From positions 1 to 11,667 of the forward strand of contig JAEYEL010000122.1 in the NCBI GenBank assembly GCA_023403475.1: a stretch of 11,667 bases of DNA, written 5' to 3'. This document shows positions 5,754 through 11,667 of the stretch, one piece after another (position 1 is the first letter of the stretch; every line of letters begins with the position of its first letter). The DNA comes from Actinomycetes bacterium (GTDB taxonomy: Bacteria > Actinomycetota > Coriobacteriia > Coriobacteriales > Eggerthellaceae). Below the pieces are notes generated by a model. It was not told the DNA's origin. It saw only the letters and a list, made by a program, of their open reading frames with translations, and ran no database searches. The position numbers were made by a program, and so were the translations under genes.

Positions 5754-7712
5754 CTATTCCCGGAACAGAGCGAGAAAGCGATCCCAGATGGTCTGTTCGG
5801 GCTGCGCGGGCTCTTCTTCTGCGGGCGCTTCGGGTTTTTCGATGGCGGGGGTGGTCATAACGAACTGCACGGCCACCGTGCTTCCGTTTTCCGCCGACGT
5901 AAACGAAACGGGGTCGAATTCGGGGAAGTCGTAATCGGCCATGAGTTCGTCTATGCGCTCGCGCATAGTCTGAGGAAGCGTGCTCACTTGGGCGTCGAAC
6001 TCCGCCATGCCCTGGTTCATGGTTTTCGCGCCGCTAGCGAGCGAGCCTGCCCCGCCGGCAAGCGTCGATGTTCCCGATTCGAGCTCGCAATAGTTGGCCG
6101 CCAGCGAAGAGGCGCCCTCGGCATACGAGATGAGCCCTTTGTGGAAGCGACTGTACTCGCTCGCGAGCTGCGATATGCCCTCTGCCAGTTTGCCCAACTC
6201 GCTCAGCATTTCGGGATCAAGCGACGCCTCCAGGGCATCGGCCATATGATAGAGCGCCTGCGCTTGGAGCGCGAGGGCACCGCCCTCTTCGGCATCGGCG
6301 GAAAGCGCGGCCAAAAGCTCGTCTGCTCCGGCAAACGCCGCAGCGCTTCCGTCCCATGTCCCCTTCGCCGCTTGGGCGGCCTGACACACCGCCACGAGCT
6401 TCTCGACCGTAGCCGCCGCCTGCGCATCGTCCGCAACGCTCGCCCGAAGCTCGGCTATCTCGCTTTCGGCGGGCGCGTTCGCCACAAGCTGGCTCATGGC
6501 TCCCTCAAGCGCGGCGAGCGAGGAGGCGTACCCTTCCCTCACCTGACCCGCGTTGGCCGCTAACGCTTCGAGCACACCCGCTATCTGGCGCAGGTTCGCA
6601 GGAAGCTGGGATATGCTGCCAAGTCCGCTCAAATCGGAATCCGCCAGCTTTTTGGCAATCGACGCAAGCGACGCTTCTATGTCCGCAGACCCTTGCACGA
6701 TGCCGGAGGACGACGAAGCGAACGCTCTCAGGCCCTCGCCGAACGACGTCGTGCCCTGAGATAGATCGCGTGCCCCGCCGGCCAACGAACTCGCGCCTGC
6801 GGCAAGCGAGGCAGTGCCTTCGGCAAGCCGGCTCACGGCATCCACAAGCTCGTCCGCATCGTCGGTCAGGCCGCCGGTATCGGGCGCGTCGATAACCGAC
6901 GTGTAGGGCAGCGCCGCTATTTGCGCACCGTCCATGGAAAAGTCCTTTACCTGCGCCGTCAGCTCGAAAGAGCCCTCGCGCCCCGGCAACGCGGTGAACG
7001 CCACCGTCCAGTTCTTGCCCGAACTTGCCACCGTGGCTCCCTCGGCTTCGATGGTGCCGGCAGAAGCTCCGTCAAGCGTAAGCGTTATCTGCAGCATGAA
7101 ACTCTCGAAGAACGCCGAGTCAACCGCACCGTTTTGCGTCGTGTCGATATGTATGGCAAGGCTTCCCGTCGCACCCGCCAGCTCTTCTGCGGCCACCTTT
7201 TTGCCGTCGAGCTCGTAGGTGATGACTATGTTCCACGGAAGGGTCGTAGCGGCGGCGTTCCCTTGGTAATAGAACACGCCCTCTTCCGTATCGAAGGCAA
7301 CGGCGTTTCCAGCACGCTTAAGCGCGGTCTCGTCGGTGAGGTTTTTCGCGCTCGTATAATCGCCGTAATCTACCACGGTGCCCGCGCGCTGCACGTCGAA
7401 GCGGTTCACCACGTACACCGCCTCAGGAGCACCCGTAGCGGAAAGGCTTGCATACACCGTCTCCGACTTCTCGTATACGGCGGTCTGCTCAGGCGCGCCC
7501 TGCCCCGTGCCCTCAGACGAGTTTTGCGAAACCGCACCCGCCGTCTCTTGCGACAAGGCGAGTGCATGCGGAATGAACGCTGCCGAAAGAGCCGCCACCA
7601 GCAAAAACGCGATACTTGTTCTGGTGCAGCTTTTCCCTTTGACGCACTGCTTCCCTTTGACGCAGCTTTTCCCTTTGACGCACTGCTTCCCTTTGACGCA
7701 ACGCTTCCTCAT
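5754..7712 (-). CDS. Secreted Leu-x-x-Gly heptad-repeat protein (YhgE/Pip-like), partner of the MMPL transporter
   Basis: The 652-residue protein starts with a long basic n-region, then a hydrophobic core (33-49) and an Ala-x-Ala (50-52) cleavage site, so it is exported or anchored by an uncleaved signal. Residues about 80-280 look beta-rich. Residues about 284-595 are helical, with classic L-x-x-G heptads at 296-328 and 526-570, as in the YhgE/Pip family. The C-terminus is a Pro/Glu-rich segment ending in WDRFLALFRE. Unlike full YhgE/Pip proteins it has no C-terminal membrane block; the neighbouring transporter supplies that part. The ATG overlaps the MMPL stop by 4 bp (ATGA) and has AAAGGAGG 6 nt upstream, so translational coupling is likely. 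The molecular function of such proteins is poorly known; a periplasm-side or cell-wall-side partner is inference. Confidence 0.8.
   Translation of the reverse strand: MRKRCVKGKQCVKGKSCVKGKQCVKGKSCTRTSIAFLLVAALSAAFIPHALALSQETAGAVSQNSSEGTGQGAPEQTAVYEKSETVYASLSATGAPEAVYVVNRFDVQRAGTVVDYGDYTSAKNLTDETALKRAGNAVAFDTEEGVFYYQGNAAATTLPWNIVITYELDGKKVAAEELAGATGSLAIHIDTTQNGAVDSAFFESFMLQITLTLDGASAGTIEAEGATVASSGKNWTVAFTALPGREGSFELTAQVKDFSMDGAQIAALPYTSVIDAPDTGGLTDDADELVDAVSRLAEGTASLAAGASSLAGGARDLSQGTTSFGEGLRAFASSSSGIVQGSADIEASLASIAKKLADSDLSGLGSISQLPANLRQIAGVLEALAANAGQVREGYASSLAALEGAMSQLVANAPAESEIAELRASVADDAQAAATVEKLVAVCQAAQAAKGTWDGSAAAFAGADELLAALSADAEEGGALALQAQALYHMADALEASLDPEMLSELGKLAEGISQLASEYSRFHKGLISYAEGASSLAANYCELESGTSTLAGGAGSLASGAKTMNQGMAEFDAQVSTLPQTMRERIDELMADYDFPEFDPVSFTSAENGSTVAVQFVMTTPAIEKPEAPAEEEPAQPEQTIWDRFLALFRE
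7626..7697 (-). repeat. Four 18-bp units (two 36-bp periods) encoding CVKGK(Q/S) repeats
   Basis: Units 7626-7643, 7644-7661, 7662-7679 and 7680-7697 alternate between two variants, so units 1 and 3 are identical and units 2 and 4 are identical. A partial unit continues to the start codon at 7712. On the coding strand they give CVKGKQ CVKGKS CVKGKQ CVKGKS, placing Cys at residues 5, 11, 17, 23 and 29 of the signal peptide n-region. Confidence 0.9.
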
Positions 7713-9931
7713 GATGCGCCTCCTTTATCCTTTTCACCCGTTCGGAAGAAATCTGCATGCCACGTCGTGCGGCGGATGAGCCCGTCCAGATAAACGAGCA
7801 GACCGGGCAGAAAACACGTCACCAAGACAAGCGACATGAGCGCCCCTCGACCTAAAAGAAGCCCAAGGCTCGCCACGGCCGAAAGCGAGGACGTGAGCGA
7901 AAGCGCGAACCCAGCGGTGGCAAGAATGCCTGCAGAAACTACAAGCGACGGAAACGCATCGCCAAGCGCTTTGTACACCGCCCGACGCGGCAGGTTCGTT
8001 TTTCGATACAGCAGATAGCGATGCGTGAGCAGAATGCCGTAATCGACTGTGGCGCCCAGCTGCACCGTGTTGATGACCAAGTACCCTATGAAGTTCACCG
8101 ACTCCCCCGCAAAATACGGAATGGCCAGGTTGATCCATATGCCCGACTCGATGGTGAGCACCAACACGAGCGGCAGCACCAGCGAGCGGAACGTCACCAG
8201 AAGCACGACCAGAATGGCCGCCACCGCAACGACGCTCACCACCACGTTGTCCACGGCGACGATGTTCTTCATGTCGTACAGATTGGCCGACTGCCCTGCC
8301 GTGTAGTACGTATCGTAATAGCGTGCCGCCGTTTCCTGAACGGCGCTCACTGTGGAAAAAGCCTCGTCGCTTTCAACGTCGGTGTCAAGATATGCGATGA
8401 TGCGCGCCCAATTCGGGGAATAGAACTGCTCGGTCACGCTTTCGTCGAGGAATTCCGAGGGTATGGCGGCGCCCACCGTCGTGGCATAGGACACCACGTT
8501 GCCTACGTTGTCAAGCTCTTTGAGATCGTTCGCCAAGGAGGCTTCCGCCGCCACGTCTCCGCGCGGCACGAGCACGACCATGGGGTTTTGCCGCCCGAAT
8601 TCCTCGGTGACCATCTGCGTGTCGCGCCCGGGGCGCAGATCGGGGTCGGGCGAGTTGTTCTGGTAAGTGAACGCGGTGTGCGCCTGCCCCAGAAACGCCG
8701 GCACCGCCAAAACGAGCACGAGCAAAAGCGCAGGCACGCGAACTTTCGAGAGCACCCTATCGACATTTCCGAACGACGGCATGAAGCGGCGATGCGCCGT
8801 CTTGTCGATGAGCCGGTACAAAAGAAGCGTGAGCGCGGGCAGAAACACGATGACGCTCACGAAGCTGAACACGATGCCCTTGACCAAGTTCAGCCCCAAA
8901 TCTGCGCCGATCTCGAACTTCATGAAGGCCAGCGCCGCAAAGCCGAACAGCGTCGTGGTGGCGCTTGCGGCTATGGTGGAAACCGAACGGCGCATGGCGC
9001 GAACCATGGCCTTCTCCACATCGGGCGCACCGACCCGTTCGGCCGCGAACGCGTGCAGAAGAAAGATGGCGTAGTCAAGTGACACGGCAAGCTGCAGAAT
9101 AGGGCTTACCGAGTACGTAATGAACGACACCTGTCCCAACACGATGTTCGTGCCCATGTTGATGAGGATGGACACGCCGATGACCGCAATGAACAGCAGC
9201 GGCTCTATCCACGACATCGTCGATACGACGAGCAGGAACAATATGATAGGCACGATAATGGCCACCGCTCCGAGAACTTCCTCCACGGTGCTTTCCTGCA
9301 TCTGGGCGGTTTCCATGGCCTCGCCGGAAACCGCGTTCGCCCTGCCCTCGCCCCCCGCAGCGGCGTTTTCCTCGCTCACGCGGTCAACGAGCGAGCGCAG
9401 GGCGGGAATGGCGTGCGCCTCTTCGCCTTCTGCAATGGTAAGCTGGAAAAGCGCCGTGCCGGTTGCGGCGCCAGACGTGGAAGTTGCTGCGGGGGCTGCT
9501 GCGGCGGCAGCTGCGGACGCGGCACCGGCATCGGGCGCGGCGGCAGCTGCGGGCGCGGCATCGTCAACGCGGTAGTAGGCTTCGACGGTTTCCGCGTCGG
9601 CCACTTCCAAGGGCACGGTCACGTCCACCACATCGTCGAGCCACATGACGTTCTCCACGCCTTCGATTGACCCCATCTCGTCCTTCAGCGCGAGCGACTG
9701 GGCTATCGTCACGTCGTGCACAAGCACGTTCGCGTTGGGAACAGTGCTTGAGAACTCGTCTTCCATGATAGCGACTGCGGTGGTGGACTGCGCCTCTTCG
9801 GGCAGATAGTCCACCATGTTGTAATTCGTTTTGACGAAGGGGATGAACGCAGCGCACACGGCAGAAGCGATCAAGAAGATCGCGACGACCGCTTTCCTGT
9901 GCCTGATGATGCTGCGAAAAAAACTGTTCAT
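7709..9931 (-). CDS. MMPL/RND-superfamily transporter
   Basis: The 740-residue protein shows the RND duplication. TM1 is at about 13-31, followed by a large outer domain (32-217) and a first block of TM segments (about 218-375). TM7 (about 399-415) opens the second half, with a second outer domain (416-558) and a TM block (560-718). Each half has the proton-relay signature of MmpL proteins: D286-Y287 in SLDYAIFLLHAF and D630-Y631 in TVDYGILLTHRY. These proteins use the proton gradient to export lipids, siderophores or drugs; the substrate here is unknown. An Ala/Pro-rich insert (125-157) interrupts the first outer domain. The start at 9931 is preceded by AAGGA 10 nt upstream, inside a perfect inverted repeat (9936-9967). 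It is first in an operon with the heptad-repeat gene (ATGA overlap). Confidence 0.93.
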   Translation of the reverse strand: MNSFFRSIIRHRKAVVAIFLIASAVCAAFIPFVKTNYNMVDYLPEEAQSTTAVAIMEDEFSSTVPNANVLVHDVTIAQSLALKDEMGSIEGVENVMWLDDVVDVTVPLEVADAETVEAYYRVDDAAPAAAAAPDAGAASAAAAAAAPAATSTSGAATGTALFQLTIAEGEEAHAIPALRSLVDRVSEENAAAGGEGRANAVSGEAMETAQMQESTVEEVLGAVAIIVPIILFLLVVSTMSWIEPLLFIAVIGVSILINMGTNIVLGQVSFITYSVSPILQLAVSLDYAIFLLHAFAAERVGAPDVEKAMVRAMRRSVSTIAASATTTLFGFAALAFMKFEIGADLGLNLVKGIVFSFVSVIVFLPALTLLLYRLIDKTAHRRFMPSFGNVDRVLSKVRVPALLLVLVLAVPAFLGQAHTAFTYQNNSPDPDLRPGRDTQMVTEEFGRQNPMVVLVPRGDVAAEASLANDLKELDNVGNVVSYATTVGAAIPSEFLDESVTEQFYSPNWARIIAYLDTDVESDEAFSTVSAVQETAARYYDTYYTAGQSANLYDMKNIVAVDNVVVSVVAVAAILVVLLVTFRSLVLPLVLVLTIESGIWINLAIPYFAGESVNFIGYLVINTVQLGATVDYGILLTHRYLLYRKTNLPRRAVYKALGDAFPSLVVSAGILATAGFALSLTSSLSAVASLGLLLGRGALMSLVLVTCFLPGLLVYLDGLIRRTTWHADFFRTGEKDKGGAS
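9501..9560 (-). repeat. In-frame duplication in the Ala-rich insert of the MMPL gene
   Basis: Bases 9501-9524 and 9537-9560 match at 23 of 24 positions with a 36-bp offset. They encode polyalanine within residues 125-148 of the first outer domain. GC-rich codons (GCG, GCC, GCA) make slippage a likely origin. Confidence 0.6.
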
Positions 9932-9935
9932 ACGC

Positions 9936-9967
9936 TGGTTATCCTTCCTACATCAGAAGGATAACCA
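9936..9967 (-). promoter_or_regulatory. Perfect inverted repeat covering the MMPL ribosome-binding site
   Basis: TGGTTATCCTTC (9936-9947) and GAAGGATAACCA (9956-9967) are perfect inverted copies around the 8-base spacer CTACATCA. On the minus strand the second arm contains the AAGGA Shine-Dalgarno site, and the ATG follows four bases later. As DNA it has the size and symmetry of a TetR-family operator; as RNA the 12-bp stem would hide the ribosome-binding site. The sequence alone does not decide between these. Confidence 0.75.
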
Positions 9968-10030
9968 ACACATTGTCGAGAAACAACCCACAAGAAGGCA
10001 ACAACCTGCACGAAGCCCAACACACTGTCG
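9965..10030 (-). repeat. Direct repeats upstream of the MMPL gene
   Basis: CCAACACATTGTCG (9965-9978) and CCAACACACTGTCG (10017-10030) differ at one base, offset 52 bp, in the same orientation. On the minus strand they read CGACAATGTGTTGG and CGACAGTGTGTTGG, and the first abuts the inverted repeat. A weak promoter (TTGCCT, 18 bp, GACAAT) may overlap the proximal copy. They may be regulator binding sites. Confidence 0.45.
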
Positions 10031-10125
10031 TATATTTGTTGCCAATTCACAAAATCGGCAGATGGAAAGCCTGTCCATCGCAAGTCCCGCCCATCGGCAA
10101 TTCCCATCCTGGCAGAAGCAGGGGG

Positions 10126-10141
10126 TGTTTCACGCGAAACA
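10126..10141. promoter_or_regulatory. parS-like site 1
   Basis: TGTTTCACGCGAAACA differs from the widely conserved bacterial parS sequence (TGTTNCACGTGAAACA) at one central base. It is intergenic and 66 bp from a perfect site. ParB (Spo0J) binds parS near the chromosome origin, loads SMC and drives segregation. Confidence 0.75.
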
Positions 10142-10186
10142 TTGGCCGGAAGCGAGTCCGACAAGCGAACCTGTAAGCTTTTGCAC

Positions 10187-10212
10187 CCGAATGTTTCACG
10201 TGAAACATTCGG
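10187..10212. promoter_or_regulatory. parS site 2 within a 26-bp perfect palindrome
   Basis: TGTTTCACGTGAAACA (10192-10207) matches the parS consensus exactly. The symmetry extends five bases beyond on each side, giving a perfect 26-bp palindrome (10187-10212) with ends CCGAA and TTCGG. It lies 48 bp past the stop of the YacP-type gene, in non-coding DNA. The added symmetry could also form a hairpin downstream of that gene, but no U-tract follows. Confidence 0.88.
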
Positions 10213-10259
10213 CTTCAACGCACGAGCGCAAAAGCTGCGAGGCAAAGCCGCCGGAAGAG

Positions 10260-10820
10260 CTAGTGCGCGTCGGCGGTGGAGCCGTTCGGGGTATCGCGCA
10301 GGGCCTTCAGCTTGGCGAGTGTGGCGGGATCTATGCGGGCGGCAAGGGTGTTCTTTTCGGCGACCTTCGGCGTTTCGTCGAGCCGCGCCTCATCGTAGTA
10401 GGAAGCGACCTCGCGGCTGAACCCGTTGGCGCTCATGCGGTCCACGCCGAACCCGAATACCGTGTCCTGAATGGTCGCGTCGCTTGTGACCACGAGCGTC
10501 TCCACCTGACGCTCGCGAGCGTCGTGGGCAAGCTTCTCTATCACCTTGTCGGCCGAGCTTCCCGCCGGGCTGAACATGATGCGCACGCCGCCGATGGTTT
10601 CGGCCTCTCCTGTTGAAAACGCGTTCCTCCCGCCATCGAACACGATGATGGCACGCCAGTCGCGTCCAGCGAAGTTCACCACGTCGTTGATGAGCGCCTC
10701 GCGCGCCGCATTGAACGCGTCGTCGGTATAGTCGGGCTCGGTGACGCGTCGATACCTGCTCCCCGACCTGAGCACGTTGTACCCGTCAACGATCAGCAGC
10801 TTTTTCCGTGAACGAACCAT
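10260..10820 (-). CDS. YacP-type NYN domain ribonuclease
   Basis: The 186-residue protein matches the YacP (Rae1-like) NYN family, a PIN-like RNase fold. It has LLIVDGYNVLR (8-18) with D12 and N15, AREALIND (39-46), IVFDGGRN (59-66) with D62, SSAD (88-91) with D91, and VVTSDATIQ (110-118) with D114. These acidic residues are the expected metal-binding active site. In B. subtilis, YacP/Rae1 cleaves mRNA in the ribosomal A site. I chose ATG 10820 because GGAAGG lies 4 nt upstream; an upstream in-frame start would add 10 unconserved residues. It follows the RlmB-type gene by 115 bp on the same strand, the same order as in Firmicutes, so the two are probably cotranscribed. The C-terminal 25 residues are variable. 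Confidence 0.9.
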   Translation of the reverse strand: MVRSRKKLLIVDGYNVLRSGSRYRRVTEPDYTDDAFNAAREALINDVVNFAGRDWRAIIVFDGGRNAFSTGEAETIGGVRIMFSPAGSSADKVIEKLAHDARERQVETLVVTSDATIQDTVFGFGVDRMSANGFSREVASYYDEARLDETPKVAEKNTLAARIDPATLAKLKALRDTPNGSTADAH

Positions 10821-10935
10821 GATTCCTTCCCCGCAAGATCGCACTTGCAAAAACCGGCAAACCTATCGATTGGCTTCTCTTTGGTGCCCAGGTTGGCGTT
10901 AGCGAGTCAGCGAGGGCGGCAGGTTTTATCGGCCG

Positions 10936-11667
10936 TTAGGCCGTCGGAACGTTTTGTCTCAGCCATTCGTACATGCAGGCGGTGGCGGCCTGCGCGACGT
11001 TCAGAGACGAAATCTCTCCCACCTGCGGCAGCTTCACAAGGAAGTCGCAGCTCTCCCGCACGATGCGCGAAAGACCTTCGTTCTCGCTGCCCATGACGAG
11101 CACGACCTTGCCCTTGAGGTTTTCGTTCCAGATAAGGTCTTCGGCATGCTCGCTGGCACCCGCCACCCAAAAACCGTTTTCCTTGAAGCGCTCGATGGAT
11201 TGGGCGAGGTTAGCCACCTGGCTCACGTTGACGTGCGAGATGGCGCCCGCCGAGCTTTTGTACGTGGCGGCCGTTACGTGCGCGGCGCGTTTGTTCGGGA
11301 TGACAAGGCCGGCCGCCCCCACCGATTCGGCGCTGCGGGCGATGGCCCCTAGGTTCCCGGCATCGGTTATGTGGTCGAGCATGACCACAAGCGCCCGCCC
11401 GTCATGTTCGGCAGCGCACTGCTGCGCGGCTTCCAAAATGGCGGTCACGTTCACATACTCGAACGGCTTCGTTTCCGCCATAACGCCCTGATGGCTACCG
11501 CGCTCGGAAAGGTCGTCGAGCCTTTTGCGCGACACGGTGGAAACCGGCACCTCGAAACGCTTCGCCTTGCGCAGAATGTCCGCTATCAGCGGATCGCGCT
11601 TCACGTTGTCGGCCAAAAGCACGCGCTTCATCGGAACGTTCGTGCGCAGCGCCTCTATGATGGGTCG
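10936..11667 (-). CDS. rlmB: 23S rRNA 2'-O-methyltransferase of the TrmH/RlmB family (5' end beyond the window)
   Basis: Reading from the window edge, 243 residues are present, beginning RPIIEALRTNVPMKRVLLADN, the usual RlmB start region after its first dozen or so residues. An internal ATG at 11631 falls within this conserved region, so the true start lies to the right of the window. Residues 1-75 form the substrate-binding domain. The SPOUT (trefoil-knot) catalytic domain follows, with all three motifs: DAGNLGAIARSAESVGA (102-118, N105 and R111), VMGSENEGLS (191-200) and LPQVGEISSLNVAQA (213-227). The enzyme family methylates the ribose of a guanosine in 23S rRNA (G2251 in E. coli) using S-adenosylmethionine. 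Paralogues act on tRNA, so the exact target is inferred from the yacP linkage and overall similarity. Confidence 0.9.
   Translation of the reverse strand, partial: RPIIEALRTNVPMKRVLLADNVKRDPLIADILRKAKRFEVPVSTVSRKRLDDLSERGSHQGVMAETKPFEYVNVTAILEAAQQCAAEHDGRALVVMLDHITDAGNLGAIARSAESVGAAGLVIPNKRAAHVTAATYKSSAGAISHVNVSQVANLAQSIERFKENGFWVAGASEHAEDLIWNENLKGKVVLVMGSENEGLSRIVRESCDFLVKLPQVGEISSLNVAQAATACMYEWLRQNVPTA

Noticed and set aside
7626..7697. Possible CRISPR or transposon end
   Set aside because: The units are directly adjacent, in frame and translated from a strong start; there are no spacers, target duplications or transposase.
5748..7793. Plus-strand open frames opposite the heptad-repeat gene (5748-6563, 6921-7793)
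   Set aside because: They are antisense shadows of a gene with a signal peptide, strong ribosome-binding site and family-typical heptads.
8021..9082. 353-codon plus-strand open frame opposite the MMPL gene
   Set aside because: It is His/Arg-rich, the usual antisense of membrane protein codons, while the minus strand encodes clear RND signatures.
9831..10616. 261-codon plus-strand open frame across the parS region
   Set aside because: It overlaps two real minus-strand genes and the intergenic control region; its sequence has no family resemblance.

Overview
This window is chromosomal DNA from a high-GC bacterium, most likely a gut-associated member of the class Coriobacteriia (Eggerthellaceae-like: Eggerthella, Gordonibacter, Adlercreutzia, Slackia and relatives). 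That assignment is inferred from the GC-rich coding style, Actinobacteria-like GTG starts with strong Shine-Dalgarno sites, and the gene set; it was not confirmed by a search. Nothing looks like a prophage, transposon, CRISPR array or plasmid.

Left part (1-2150): a small stand-alone NifX/MTH1175-type metal-cluster-binding protein gene reads rightward and meets the leftward operon infC-rpmI-rplT at a strong, apparently bidirectional hairpin terminator (610-645). The translation operon has a recognisable extended -10 promoter near 2124-2152 and a leader of about 245 nt with an attenuator-like hairpin plus U-tract (1976-2008).

Middle (2150-5000): a gene-free stretch of roughly 500 bp holds a nested inverted repeat, degenerate GC-rich repeats, a palindromic TATAAT promoter candidate and two near-identical 32-bp repeats, all upstream of a small single-domain cupin gene closed by a clean terminator (3144-3173). 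Convergent to it is a 499-residue protein with a CPHCGK motif, a long coiled coil and a DUF2130 nuclease-like domain.

Right-centre (4870-9970): a TetR/AcrR regulator with an unusual repeat-bearing N-terminal extension converges on a translationally coupled two-gene operon. That operon encodes a 12-TM MMPL/RND-type transporter and a secreted protein with Leu-x-x-Gly heptads (YhgE/Pip-like). A perfect 12-bp-arm inverted repeat covers the Shine-Dalgarno site of the transporter gene and is the best candidate operator for the TetR protein or a translational switch. The likely picture is a regulated membrane transport or efflux module.

Right end (9970-11667): the non-coding gap upstream of the transporter carries two parS-like chromosome-partition sites 66 bp apart, one of them inside a 26-bp perfect palindrome. 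They are followed by a YacP-type NYN RNase gene and the RlmB/TrmH-type 23S rRNA methyltransferase gene, whose 5' end lies beyond the window. This pairing matches the yacP-rlmB neighbourhood of Firmicutes. A recurrent theme is short tandem duplication with an 18- or 36-bp period at four separate places (491-544, 5018-5089, 7626-7697, 9501-9560), mostly in frame within genes.
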